Assembly (NCBI GenBank): GCA_002688355.1
Contig: NZCT01000024.1
Location: forward strand, 1 to 39,716
Direction of reading: 5' to 3'
Length of the DNA: 39,716 nt
Source: an archaeon
Lineage (GTDB): Archaea > Nanobdellota > Nanobdellia > SCGC-AAA011-G17 > GW2011-AR20
Positions 18,899 to 27,397 of this stretch are shown piece by piece. The stretch's first letter is position 1. Each line of letters starts with the position of its first letter. Made by a program: the position numbers and the translations under genes. The notes below the pieces were generated by a model. The model did not search any database, had not been told where the DNA came from, and worked only from the letters and a program-made list of their open reading frames with translations.

Positions 18899-19903
18899 AT
18901 GATAGAGATAAATGGAGAATATGGCAGCGGTTCTGGTACTATAATTAGGTTAGCTATGGCTTTGTCTTGCATTACAAAAAAACCGTTTAAGATTAAAAAG
19001 ATTAGAGCAAAGAGATGTGAACCTGGATTAAGTGAGCAACATTTGCAAGTTGTTAATTCTATTACTGAATTGTGTAATGGAAAAGTAAGGGGCAATAAAT
19101 TACATAGCAAGGAATTAGAATTTTATCCTGGAAAAGAATTAAAAAATAAATTAAAAGTAAAAATTGAAACATCAGGAAGTATTGGTTTATTATTACAAGC
19201 TGTTATGTTACCTTGTTTTTTTTCTGAAAATAATAAAACTGAAATAGAAATTATTGGAGGCGGTAGTTTAGGAAAATGGTCTCCAAATTTGCTTTATACT
19301 AGAGAAGTTTTTTTACCTATAATTGAGAAAATGGGTTTTTCTGTTAATTTAAAGATAGAAAAACATGGCTTTTATCCAAAAGGTGGAGCAAATGTTAAAA
19401 TTATTGTAAACAAGAATAAAAATGTTAAAAGTTTAAAGATAAATGAAAGGGGTAAATTATTAAAAATAAAATCTATTTCTCTTGTAAGTAAAAAATTAAA
19501 AGATAAAAAAGTTTGTGAGAGAATGAATGAATATGTAAAGAATAATTTAGATTATGAGAATATTGAACTTGTAAATGAGTATGTAGATACTTTAAGTGTA
19601 GGTGGAGGAATATTAATAATAGCTTATTTTGAAAATACTATAATTGGTTGGGATGCTTTAATTGACAAAAATAAGAAAAGTGAAGATGTATCTAAGGAAG
19701 CTGTTGATGGATTTTTAAAACAAATTAATTCTAAGAATGTTTTTGATGAATATTTATCAGATCAAATATTACCTTATATGGCTTTTTGTAAAGAAAAAAG
19801 TTTTTTTATTGGAAAAATAAATGATCATGTTGAAACTAATATTTGGTTATTAAAGAAGTTTTTAGATGTTAAATTTAAGAATGGTTTAATTGAAAGGAAC
19901 TAG
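18899..19903 (+). CDS. rtcA: RNA 3'-terminal phosphate cyclase
   Basis: The 334-residue protein matches RtcA: N-terminal INGEYGSGSGTIIRLAMALS, EPGLSEQHLQVV, IGGGSLGKWSPN, FYPKGGANVKI and the C-terminal YLSDQILPYMAF. The catalytic His is seen as DHVETNIWLLKKFLDVKF. The enzyme converts RNA 3'-phosphate to 2',3'-cyclic phosphate with ATP. It lies next to the five-intron initiator tRNA, and splicing-type cleavages generate such ends. The 3' end overlaps the converging gene by 18 bases. Confidence 0.92.
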   Translation: MIEINGEYGSGSGTIIRLAMALSCITKKPFKIKKIRAKRCEPGLSEQHLQVVNSITELCNGKVRGNKLHSKELEFYPGKELKNKLKVKIETSGSIGLLLQAVMLPCFFSENNKTEIEIIGGGSLGKWSPNLLYTREVFLPIIEKMGFSVNLKIEKHGFYPKGGANVKIIVNKNKNVKSLKINERGKLLKIKSISLVSKKLKDKKVCERMNEYVKNNLDYENIELVNEYVDTLSVGGGILIIAYFENTIIGWDALIDKNKKSEDVSKEAVDGFLKQINSKNVFDEYLSDQILPYMAFCKEKSFFIGKINDHVETNIWLLKKFLDVKFKNGLIERN

Positions 19904-20389
19904 TTTTCTTATTTCATCAAATATAAACTCTAGTTTTGGATTATCTTTTTTTGAGTTGAATCTAGTTTCTAAATTCTTAGCTATTATTCCTGCATGAAAT
20001 GTTAAATATCTATTGTCTTTTCTTAATTGATCTAATTGACTTATATAACCTGAATGTAGAAAACACGAATTACTTATTGTTCTACCTCTATAAATTAAAG
20101 CTAGAATTAAATCTGGTTCTTCTTGTGTGCTTAAAAAACCTATTTCATAGTTATATCTTTCTAATTCTGAGTTAATATCTTGAATAAATAGTGCGAAATT
20201 TCTTCTATATTTACTACTTTCTTTAAATTTTATTTTTACTGGAAATAGATCACTATTTTTATCTTCTCTATACATTTCTGCATTTATTCTTTCATTAGTT
20301 GAATAAACATCAGAAACAGGTTTGTCTAGATATAAATCTGGTAAAGCATTTTTTCTGCTTAATTTATCAGCTATTTGATCTATGTTCAT
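19886..20389 (-). CDS. hypothetical protein, last gene of the Nudix operon
   Basis: About 167 residues from the ATG at 20389 (MNIDQIADKLSRKNALPDLYLDKP); the track start uses a TTG. The protein is soluble with mixed alpha/beta features, including YNYEIGFLSTQEEPDLILALIYRGRTISNSCFLHSGYISQL. No family is recognised. It follows a membrane protein gene by 12 bases and a Nudix gene upstream, all minus strand, suggesting one operon. Confidence 0.65.
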   Translation of the reverse strand: MNIDQIADKLSRKNALPDLYLDKPVSDVYSTNERINAEMYREDKNSDLFPVKIKFKESSKYRRNFALFIQDINSELERYNYEIGFLSTQEEPDLILALIYRGRTISNSCFLHSGYISQLDQLRKDNRYLTFHAGIIAKNLETRFNSKKDNPKLEFIFDEIRKLVPFN

Positions 20390-20401
20390 AATTAAATGCA
20401 A

Positions 20402-21043
20402 TTAAGAAGTTTTAAATGTCTTTTTATGATTTATTAAGGATAGAATTAATATTATTATAGAGATTATTAATGATTTTATAATTGCTATTGTTGTTATATT
20501 TAAGAAAATATCTTGAGGAAACATTTTAATTAAATTATCTGTTTCAGGATTTAATAACCATAGATTATTGCTAAAAGAGATTAAATGGAAATATAAGAAT
20601 ATTTTATCGAAATTTATTAAAGTTAAAGTATAGAAAATTAAAATTATTAGTATTGTTATTATTGAACCTAAGATTAATGATTTTCTTATTGTTTTATATT
20701 TTTCATTGTATATTAAATAAGAGAATGAAATTAATATTATTATAAGTAAAGAATATAGTAAAGAAGTTAGATTTTTTATTATGCTTTTTACGTCAGATAA
20801 ATGTGTTTTTTCTTTTTGATTAAAAAAATTAGTTTTTAAATCTTGATTATTGTTTTTTAAATAATTTAATAATAATGTTAAGTTTTGATTAAGTTCTTTC
20901 TCTTGAAAACTATTGTATATATTATATCTTGTGAATTGATCTTTGTATGTATTTTCGTTAAAAATTGTTAATTTAAATCCTAGTAAAATTATTGATATTG
21001 AAATTAGAATTGCTAATGTAATTATTGTATATTTTGATTTCAT
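20402..21043 (-). CDS. multi-pass membrane protein of unknown function
   Basis: The 213-residue protein has one N-terminal membrane segment (IITLAILISISIILLGF) followed by an extracytoplasmic stretch of about 65 residues. Three further hydrophobic segments follow (SLLYSLLIIILISFSYLI, LILGSIITILIILIFYTL, TTIAIIKSLIISIIILIL) before a basic tail. No family is recognised. It begins 3 bases after the Nudix gene stop and is probably co-expressed. Confidence 0.65.
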   Translation of the reverse strand: MKSKYTIITLAILISISIILLGFKLTIFNENTYKDQFTRYNIYNSFQEKELNQNLTLLLNYLKNNNQDLKTNFFNQKEKTHLSDVKSIIKNLTSLLYSLLIIILISFSYLIYNEKYKTIRKSLILGSIITILIILIFYTLTLINFDKIFLYFHLISFSNNLWLLNPETDNLIKMFPQDIFLNITTIAIIKSLIISIIILILSLINHKKTFKTS

Positions 21044-21046
21044 GAA

Positions 21047-21709
21047 TTATATGTTTAAACTTAAATCTAAATATTTTTCTATTGGTTCCATAGCTATTTT
21101 TGACCATTCTTCCATTTTATAACCTAAATTGTTTTCTCCTGAGAATGTTTTTAGTAATTCAAAGGCGATCATATCTCCACTTGATATCTCTTCATCTTTT
21201 GGTTTTACTATAACGCCAGAATTTACTTCAAAAGTATATAAAAGTCCAAAGTGAACTTGTCCTACTGCATCTGAATCATCATTGATATATCCTAACAATT
21301 TTGGTTTTAAGTTATTCAAGTCACCAATATGTACTTCTTCTTCTAATTCTCTTAACATGCTTGTATAAATTGGGTTTTTTTCTAAACTTCCATCAACACC
21401 TTTGTCAAATTTTTCTATATGTCCTCCTAAACCAACAGACCATTTTTTATGTAATCTAACCTCTCCTGCTTTTGTTGATCTTTGATAGCCAAAAACCGTC
21501 TTTGCAAGTGGATTAATAATTGTAAAATAAGCTATTGGTTGTTTGTAATTAGGGTTTTCCTCAACATCTCCTCTTCTCATGAAAGTATGATCTTTTAGAA
21601 TTCTTGATTCAAAATTCACATTACCCATAGGTTGAAAACCTTGGAAATAATTATCTTGAAAAAGTTTATTCTTATCTACTACCATAATGGTTTGGTCTTC
21701 TTTTTTCAT
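21047..21709 (-). CDS. Nudix-type hydrolase
   Basis: The 220-residue protein contains an expanded Nudix box, GGHIEKFDKG then MLRELEEEVHIG, matching the GX5EX7REUXEEXGU pattern apart from extra residues between the glycine/glutamate part and the REXXEE helix. Upstream WSVGLGG is typical of the strand before the box. It likely cleaves a nucleoside diphosphate derivative; substrate unknown. First gene of a three-gene minus-strand operon. Confidence 0.8.
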   Translation of the reverse strand: MKKEDQTIMVVDKNKLFQDNYFQGFQPMGNVNFESRILKDHTFMRRGDVEENPNYKQPIAYFTIINPLAKTVFGYQRSTKAGEVRLHKKWSVGLGGHIEKFDKGVDGSLEKNPIYTSMLRELEEEVHIGDLNNLKPKLLGYINDDSDAVGQVHFGLLYTFEVNSGVIVKPKDEEISSGDMIAFELLKTFSGENNLGYKMEEWSKIAMEPIEKYLDLSLNI

Positions 21710-21782
21710 ATAAATTTTATTTTTTGAAGGAAATATAAAGATACTTATTGTTCAATATATTCTTTTGAATTCATTATAAAAC

Positions 21783-22769
21783 CTAATAAATAAATAACAA
21801 TATTATAAATAAGATATATAACAATAAGAAAGATACACCAGCATATCTAATTCTGTTTAGTAATTTAAAAACAATTAAAAATAGTAAAGTAAAAACAACC
21901 ATTACTGGAATTGTGAATGTTACAAATTTAGCAGATATTTTTAATGGTGTGATTAATGCAGGTATTGTTGCAACTATTAGTAAATTTGAGATATTGCTTC
22001 CAATAATATTCCCAATTAATAGATCATTTAGACCTTTTCTAATTGAAGATATCGTGACCATTACTTCTGGTAGGGAAGTGCCTATAGCTAATAGTGTTGT
22101 TGCTATAATTCCAGAATCTATACCTGTATCTACTGCTATGTTTTTAATAAAAATTATTACAAAGTGAGCTGATATTGCTAACACTGTTATGCTTACCAAC
22201 AAATAATAAAATTCCTTTTTTAAAACATGTGTGAATAAATCTTTTATTCTTTTAGATTCATGATTTAACCTTTGATAAACTTCTGCAGAAACATATTTTC
22301 CAGCTTCTTCTGAGATTTTCTCTTTACTTTCCTTAAGTAAATTATAAAGATAGAATGTTAAGGTTAATAATAAAATAATAGCCTCGACTCTTGATAAAAT
22401 ATTGTTAAAAGAAAAGATATAAAATAAAATTGAAACTCCTACTAAAAAATATAAATCTCTTTTTATTATTTTATCTCTTAAGACTATTACAGAAAGTAAA
22501 GATCCTATTCCTAAAACTAAACCAATATTTGCTATATTGCTTCCAATAATATTTCCTATAATAATTTCTGGATTGTTTGAAAAAATAGCTGCTATAGAAG
22601 ATGCTAATTCTGGTACAGATGTTCCAAAAGCAACTAAGGTTAAACCTATAATCACTTGTTTTATTCCAAAATGTTTAGCTATTTTTGATGCTGAAGAAAC
22701 TAAGTAATCTGAACTTTTAACTAAGAAGAATATACTCACAAGTAATAGAGTTATGTTTACTATTATCAC
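21783..22769 (-). CDS. CaCA-family cation/Ca2+ exchanger
   Basis: The 328-residue membrane protein has the two inverted alpha repeats of sodium/calcium exchangers: GTSVPELASSIAAIF with IIIGNIIGSNIANIGLVLG, and GTSLPEVMVTISSIR with LIGNIIGSNISNLL. About 10 membrane segments flank a cytoplasmic linker (residues about 145-180). The GTS(V/L)PE glutamates bind the ions. The family exchanges Ca2+ for Na+ or H+. It ends 70 bases before tRNA-Leu, on the opposite strand. Confidence 0.92.
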   Translation of the reverse strand: MIIVNITLLLVSIFFLVKSSDYLVSSASKIAKHFGIKQVIIGLTLVAFGTSVPELASSIAAIFSNNPEIIIGNIIGSNIANIGLVLGIGSLLSVIVLRDKIIKRDLYFLVGVSILFYIFSFNNILSRVEAIILLLTLTFYLYNLLKESKEKISEEAGKYVSAEVYQRLNHESKRIKDLFTHVLKKEFYYLLVSITVLAISAHFVIIFIKNIAVDTGIDSGIIATTLLAIGTSLPEVMVTISSIRKGLNDLLIGNIIGSNISNLLIVATIPALITPLKISAKFVTFTIPVMVVFTLLFLIVFKLLNRIRYAGVSFLLLYILFIILLFIY

Positions 22770-22839
22770 TTCTTACCTCTTTTTTTTAAATTTAGTTAGA
22801 TTTAAATAATTATTACATGTTTTTAAGATTATTGAATAT

Positions 22840-22960
22840 GCGGGAATGCCGGAGTGGTCAAACGGACTAGACTCAAATGTCTTTGAGTGATGAGGTTTTA
22901 CCTATGACTTAGAACTCTAGTGGCTTAGTGCCTACACAGGTTCGAATCCTGTTTCCCGCA
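22840..22960 (+). tRNA. tRNA-Leu(CAA) with one intron
   Basis: The acceptor GCGGGAA/TTCCCGC, anticodon stem CTAGA/TCTAG, loop CTCAAAC, long variable arm (GGC/GCC stem) and T-arm ACAGG/CCTGT define a class II tRNA with anticodon CAA (22874-22876). The 37-nt intron (22878-22914) is at the canonical 37/38 position. Its BHB has bulges AAT and AAC, inner helix GTC/GAC and one mismatch in the 4-bp helix. The mature length is 84 nt. An integrase gene follows, so its 3' end is a likely integration target. Confidence 0.9.
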
Positions 22961-22981
22961 TTCGACTTCTTTTGGAATGCG
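22957..22981. promoter_or_regulatory. inverted repeat at the tRNA-Leu 3' end, candidate att core or terminator
   Basis: CGCATTC and GAATGCG form 7-bp arms with an 11-base centre. The left arm includes the last four bases of tRNA-Leu. Its place between the tRNA and an integrase gene suits an attachment-site core or a simple transcription-end hairpin; the two cannot be told apart here. Confidence 0.35.
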
Positions 22982-23025
22982 TTATATCGTTAAGGTATAT
23001 AAACCAAAAAGGGAAGGAGATTCAA

Positions 23026-23922
23026 ATGGCTGATAATGATATATACAATTCTATGGAAAGATATGAGAAATTTAAAAGAGATCTCGATAAGTTAGTAATA
23101 ACCCCAAATAACAGGAAAAATCGATATAAGAGAAAGTATTACTGTAAGAATAAAGAGAATCTGAAGTATTATAGAATGCTTTTTGATAAATTTGAAGCTA
23201 AGGATTTGAGTTATATCAGGAGATATAGACTCCTTGTTACAATGAAAATTATCACATATGCTACTGATAAAGACCTAAAAGAGTGTGATAGAGATGATAT
23301 TGACAAGGTTATGGGTTTTATGCATACTGTATATTTAGCTAAGAAATCTAAAGAAGATTTTATTAGAGATATTAAGTATATGTGGAAAATGTGTCTTCCT
23401 GATAAAGATGAAAAAGGTAGAATAGATGAAACTAGAATTCCTTATCCAGTTAGACATATTAAGAATAAAATTGAAAAGGCAAAAGAGAAACTAAAACAAG
23501 ATAGATTTTCCATAGATGAATTTGAGAAAATAGTGAACTATTTTGGTGATGATCCTAAAATGCAGTGTTATTTGAATTTGGCTTTGGAAAGCCTAGGAAG
23601 ACCTCAAGAATTATGCTATATTAGATTAAAAGATGTTGAATTAAAAGATAATTATGCTAAAATATGGTTAAGTAGTCATACAAAGACAGGTGTTGGTTTT
23701 TTACAGTGTATTGATAGTTATAGATACTTAGCTAATTGGCTATCTATACATCCATTTAAGAAAGATCCAGAAGCATATTTGTTTGTTAGATATGATAAAA
23801 GAAACCCTAAAGATCAGTTAAATCCTAAGCTAATAAATGCTAAATTAAGAACTGCTTTGAATAATTTAGGAATTAATAAACCCATTACTTGTTATAGCTT
23901 AAAGAGGAATGGAGTTATCTAA
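23026..23922 (+). CDS. tyrosine recombinase/integrase, C-terminally truncated
   Basis: About 298 residues from the ATG at 23026, which has a GGAAGGAG ribosome-binding sequence; the track start at 22972 lies just after the tRNA and is less likely. The catalytic-domain arginine is in ESLGRPQELCYIRL, the lysine/histidine region in SSHTKTG, and the second arginine in CYSLKRNGV. The protein then stops two residues on. Archaeal homologues continue for about 40-50 residues with an HxxGW-type segment and the nucleophilic tyrosine, all absent here. It may be a remnant split by excision or recombination, and is probably inactive alone. Confidence 0.82.
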   Translation: MADNDIYNSMERYEKFKRDLDKLVITPNNRKNRYKRKYYCKNKENLKYYRMLFDKFEAKDLSYIRRYRLLVTMKIITYATDKDLKECDRDDIDKVMGFMHTVYLAKKSKEDFIRDIKYMWKMCLPDKDEKGRIDETRIPYPVRHIKNKIEKAKEKLKQDRFSIDEFEKIVNYFGDDPKMQCYLNLALESLGRPQELCYIRLKDVELKDNYAKIWLSSHTKTGVGFLQCIDSYRYLANWLSIHPFKKDPEAYLFVRYDKRNPKDQLNPKLINAKLRTALNNLGINKPITCYSLKRNGVI

Positions 23923-23923
23923 A

Positions 23924-24508
23924 ATGAGAAAAGTAATAATCTTCGACTTAGGCGGCGTACTAGAGGTACATAATGAAATTCCTTTTCTAAACTACATAAA
24001 ATCTAAATTTAATCTAAAAGAAGATATTTATCCAATATACAAAGAAATAACCTATTTAAGAGATATAGATAAAATTGATGAACATGAATTCTTTAAAAGA
24101 TTTTCAAAAAGAATTAATATTAATATTTCAGAAAAAGAATTCTATGACACTTACTACAAAAACTACGTTAAACAAAATTTTAATGTACTAAACTTCATAA
24201 AAAAAGAATTATTCGGAAAGTATGAATTATTTATCTTCTCAAACAATAGTAGAATACATATAAGAAAATTTAAACAAGTAACTAACTTTGAAAAATTATT
24301 CAATAAATGTATTTACTCATATGATATAAAAGTTAAAAAACCAGATATTAAATTCTTCAAAAGAGGTTTAAAATTAATAAAACATTCTGGTTCTGAGTGT
24401 ATATTCTTCGATGATCAATTAAAATCCAAAGAAAATTCCCAAAAGGTCGGAATTAAATTCATCCAATATAAAAACTTAAATAAATTAAAAAAAGATTTAA
24501 ATTTCTAA
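23924..24508 (+). CDS. HAD-superfamily hydrolase
   Basis: The 194-residue protein has all HAD motifs: motif I FDLGGV (nucleophile Asp), motif II FSNN, motif III lysine in VKKPD and motif IV FFDDQ. The cap lies between motifs I and II (residues about 15-85), as in phosphoglycolate phosphatase-like subfamily IA enzymes. The substrate is a small phosphate ester that cannot be specified. The ATG at 23924 is one base past the integrase stop, so this gene sits exactly on the integrase truncation junction. Confidence 0.85.
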   Translation: MRKVIIFDLGGVLEVHNEIPFLNYIKSKFNLKEDIYPIYKEITYLRDIDKIDEHEFFKRFSKRININISEKEFYDTYYKNYVKQNFNVLNFIKKELFGKYELFIFSNNSRIHIRKFKQVTNFEKLFNKCIYSYDIKVKKPDIKFFKRGLKLIKHSGSECIFFDDQLKSKENSQKVGIKFIQYKNLNKLKKDLNF

Positions 24509-24520
24509 ATTAGAAACCTT

Positions 24521-24578
24521 TATAAACTAAAGTTAACATATATTAACTATGATAAACATATATAAACTAAAGTTAACA
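24521..24578 (+). promoter_or_regulatory. 18-base direct repeats flanking the MNT gene start
   Basis: The sequence TATAAACTAAAGTTAACA occurs exactly at 24521-24538 and 24561-24578. The first copy overlaps the TATA region; the second lies within codons 5-10. Between them AGTTAA/TTAACT forms a short inverted repeat. The encoded protein has a winged-helix domain, so these are candidate autoregulatory operators. Confidence 0.45.
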
Positions 24579-25097
24579 ATACTTCAACAAGAAATATTAA
24601 GATTATTATTCATAAAAGTAGGAAAACAATTAAATCAAAGGCAAATCTCTAAATATCTTAATGTATCACAACCCGCAGTAAAAAAATCTCTTCCAAAATT
24701 AGACAAAGAAAATTTAATCAAAATACAACAAGATAAGGAATCTAAAAGATGGTCTATTGAACTAAATAGAGATCATCATTCTATCCTTCAGTTAAAAAGA
24801 GTAGATAATTTAAAACTAATCTATGAATCAGGATTAGCAGATTTCCTTGAAGAAAAATTTGCAGGAACTACAATAATACTTTTTGGTTCATATTCAAGAG
24901 GAGAAGACTTAATAAACTCAGATATAGATATTGCTATAATTGGAGCAAAAGATAAATTACTTGAACTTGAAAAATATGAAAAAACTCTCGATAGAGAAAT
25001 AAATGTAAACTTTTACAAGTCATGGAAAGGAATTCATGAACATTTAAAAAATAACATTCTAAATGGAATCATACTATATGGAAGTGTTGAATTATGA
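24549..25097 (+). CDS. winged-helix plus nucleotidyltransferase (MNT) protein, likely antitoxin
   Basis: The 182-residue protein has an N-terminal helix-turn-helix (GKQLNQRQISKYLNVSQPAVKKSLPKLDKENLI) and a C-terminal minimal nucleotidyltransferase with GSYSRGED and SDIDIAI, the GS...DxD metal/NTP motif. MNT proteins paired with HEPN toxins neutralise them, in several cases by AMP transfer. The stop codon overlaps the HEPN-like gene by 4 bases. The fused DNA-binding domain suggests self-repression. Confidence 0.85.
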   Translation: MINIYKLKLTILQQEILRLLFIKVGKQLNQRQISKYLNVSQPAVKKSLPKLDKENLIKIQQDKESKRWSIELNRDHHSILQLKRVDNLKLIYESGLADFLEEKFAGTTIILFGSYSRGEDLINSDIDIAIIGAKDKLLELEKYEKTLDREINVNFYKSWKGIHEHLKNNILNGIILYGSVEL

Positions 25098-25549
25098 ATT
25101 CCAAAGATAAATTTGAAGAGTTCATTGAACAAGGCACAATAAAGAAAGTTTCAGTAGACAAAGAAAGATCAAAAAGTTTAGTGATTGAATCAGAGAGAAA
25201 AATGAACTCTCTTAAAGAACAAATAGAAAAAATTGGTGTTAGGGATAACAATGCAAATGACTATTTAGAATATTGCTATGATATCATAATGTTTCTAATA
25301 AGATCAAAACTATATTTAGAAGGATATTCCAGTTCTGGTTTAGGAGCACATGAAGCTGAGGTTTTTTATCTAACTAGATTAGGATTTACTGAATCTGATG
25401 TTAGGTTTGCTGATCAATTAAGATACTTTAGAAATGGAATCTTATATTATGGAAAAAGACTTGATAAAAACTATGCTAAAAAAGTAATAGAATTTACAAA
25501 GAAAAGTTATCCTAAGTTAAGAGAGATTATTAATAAAAATTTAAAATGA
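25094..25549 (+). CDS. HEPN-like protein, partner of the MNT gene
   Basis: The 151-residue all-helical protein has the HEPN layout: a helix with YLEYCYDIIMFLIRSKLYLEG, then FADQLRYFRNGILYYGKRLD. The usual RNase motif is Rx4-6H; here RNGILYYG has an arginine but no histidine at the expected place. It may be an inactive or altered toxin, or a target site for AMP transfer to tyrosine. It overlaps both neighbours by 4 bases, so three proteins are made from one message. Confidence 0.72.
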   Translation: MNSKDKFEEFIEQGTIKKVSVDKERSKSLVIESERKMNSLKEQIEKIGVRDNNANDYLEYCYDIIMFLIRSKLYLEGYSSSGLGAHEAEVFYLTRLGFTESDVRFADQLRYFRNGILYYGKRLDKNYAKKVIEFTKKSYPKLREIINKNLK

Positions 25550-26079
25550 TCTACCCAAAAAATCAAGAACATTTCAAAAAATTAATTACTTTCTCAAAGA
25601 AAATTATTTCAATATGTAAAGATAATAAAATTACATCAATTATCTATGGGAGTTTTGCACATTTCTATTATACTAAAGACAAAAATATGAGAGTAAATGA
25701 TATTGATATTCTAATTCCTAAAAATTCTTTTCCTAAAATGATTAAACTATTAGAAAAAAATAAAATTAAATTCAAATATATTCCAGAATATTCTGATAAC
25801 AAAATGAAAACAATTATAGTAAAAAAAGGAAAATTAAAAGTAGAAATTGATGAAACTGGAACAGAATACAAAACTTTAAATGAAAGATCCTTATCCAAAG
25901 ATATATTTAATGAAATTAATTTTGACAATCTTAAGGTAAAAATGATAACTTTAAAACAATTAGAAGATATTTATCTTACTGCTTACAAACGTTCTAAAGA
26001 TGATAAACCAAAGATTCTAAAAAAAATAAAACACTTAGAAAAATTCTTAGGAAGAAAATTAAAAAGAAAGCACCAGTAA
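25546..26079 (+). CDS. second nucleotidyltransferase-like protein of the operon
   Basis: The 177-residue protein has IIYGSFAHFYYT...VNDIDILIPKNSF, a GS...D.D pattern of the nucleotidyltransferase fold. KLKVEIDETG supplies a further acidic strand, and the tail is basic (FLGRKLKRKHQ). The family name is unknown to me; similar proteins are annotated as nucleotidyltransferase-like. It is translationally coupled to the HEPN gene, giving an MNT-HEPN-NTase triplet. Confidence 0.68.
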   Translation: MIYPKNQEHFKKLITFSKKIISICKDNKITSIIYGSFAHFYYTKDKNMRVNDIDILIPKNSFPKMIKLLEKNKIKFKYIPEYSDNKMKTIIVKKGKLKVEIDETGTEYKTLNERSLSKDIFNEINFDNLKVKMITLKQLEDIYLTAYKRSKDDKPKILKKIKHLEKFLGRKLKRKHQ

Positions 26080-26148
26080 GCAAAGCAAACCAGTGCTAAC
26101 CACCTTTCATATAAAACAAAAGATATATTTACTAATAAAAACTAATAT

Positions 26149-26730
26149 TTAAAATTTTTGTTTTTGAAAATCATTAATACTCTTAATCTGATCACGTAAA
26201 ACAGCTGCTCTTTCATATTCTTCTTCTATAACTGCATTATCCATCTCTTTATTTAAATCATTTAAAACTTGTTTTTCTATAAACCCATATGTTACCAAAC
26301 TTGAATAAATTACCATTTCTTTATCAGAAGATTTTATAGCAAAATTAGCTATATAATCAAGCATAGATGGATGATATTCTCGAAGTTTTTTTGCAATCTT
26401 CAGTCTATATTCTTTTTCTTCATCTAAAGTCTTAGGTGCTTCCTTAAAGATACCATTACAAGTTTCCCAAGTAACTATTGGTATTTTTCTTGTTTCTAAT
26501 TCATAGGCTTTTTCAATAAATCTATAGACTGTTGCTGCGCAATGTATAACTTCACCCTCACTATTAGATTGCTTTGAAATTGTATTAATGACATTTGCAA
26601 GATCTTTATTATCTCCGTTTTGACCACTAATTCTTTCCATTATTCTCCTTGGACGAGAAATTCCCCATAATTCATCTTGAACAGAAGTCATGATTTTTAT
26701 TGTAACTTCCGGTATTGGATATGTATTCAT
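26149..26730 (-). CDS. UVR-motif protein of unknown function
   Basis: The 193-residue protein ends in LNKEMDNAVIEEEYERAAVLRDQI, a UvrB/UvrC (UVR) interaction motif. The rest is helical, with VIHCAATVYRFIEKAYELE and MVIYSSLVTYGFIEKQVLN showing similar spacing, perhaps an internal repeat. No nuclease motif is visible. UVR motifs also occur in McsA and Clp-related proteins, so a repair role is not assured. It faces the NTase-like gene. Confidence 0.7.
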   Translation of the reverse strand: MNTYPIPEVTIKIMTSVQDELWGISRPRRIMERISGQNGDNKDLANVINTISKQSNSEGEVIHCAATVYRFIEKAYELETRKIPIVTWETCNGIFKEAPKTLDEEKEYRLKIAKKLREYHPSMLDYIANFAIKSSDKEMVIYSSLVTYGFIEKQVLNDLNKEMDNAVIEEEYERAAVLRDQIKSINDFQKQKF

Positions 26731-26832
26731 TTTCCTTTAAATATAATAGAAAAACATATAACTCTTTTTCTACTAATATAATGAGTAAAAAATATAGTAA
26801 ATTTAATATACAAACTCATCTCATCTATTTCT

Positions 26833-27351
26833 ATGATTCCAGTTTACCAAATTAAAATACCAGAATACACAGTTAAGGAAAAACCAGATTGGGTTAATAT
26901 TGGTATAAAAATAGATAAAAAAATTAAAAAACATTTTCCTAATAAAAAAATAGCTATAAGATGTTTAAGTTCTAAAGATCATAAAGGTAAATCTATAAGT
27001 CAAGTTATTAATATCATTAAAAAAATAGGGCATGATAGATACAATCCTAAAAGAAAAGGAGATAGATACGAAAATATTCAAAATAAACATATTGACTTTT
27101 TCGCTTTAGGTTTTACTGTTAAACCAAAAACAATAATGTTAGAAAATTTTATTGAATCATTCTATGTTTGGCCACTAAAATTTAATAAGAAACCAACAAG
27201 ACTTGAGATAGTAATTATTTATGACCTGTCTAAATTAAAACGAATTCCACATCAATATGAAGGAAGAAACGATATTAAAAAAGATGGATTTGTTTTTAAG
27301 AATCCAAAAAATAAAAAAGAAGCTTTACTAGGAATTATGAAAATACTTTAA
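26833..27351 (+). CDS. hypothetical protein
   Basis: The 172-residue protein is lysine-rich and soluble with alternating strands and helices. Segments include PVYQIKIPEYTVKEKPDWVNIGIKIDKKIKKHF and HIDFFALGFTVKPKTIMLENFIESFYVWPL. No catalytic motif or family is recognised. It is a single gene with an AT-rich promoter, within the accessory region. Confidence 0.6.
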   Translation: MIPVYQIKIPEYTVKEKPDWVNIGIKIDKKIKKHFPNKKIAIRCLSSKDHKGKSISQVINIIKKIGHDRYNPKRKGDRYENIQNKHIDFFALGFTVKPKTIMLENFIESFYVWPLKFNKKPTRLEIVIIYDLSKLKRIPHQYEGRNDIKKDGFVFKNPKNKKEALLGIMKIL

Positions 27352-27397
27352 CAAAAATAGTTAAACATATAACTTTAATTATTCCATCATACATAAA

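Noticed and set aside
26069-26097. Hairpin AGCAC/GTGCT at the end of the NTase-like gene as a terminator
   Set aside because: Only 5 bp with a 19-base loop and no T-run; too weak to call.
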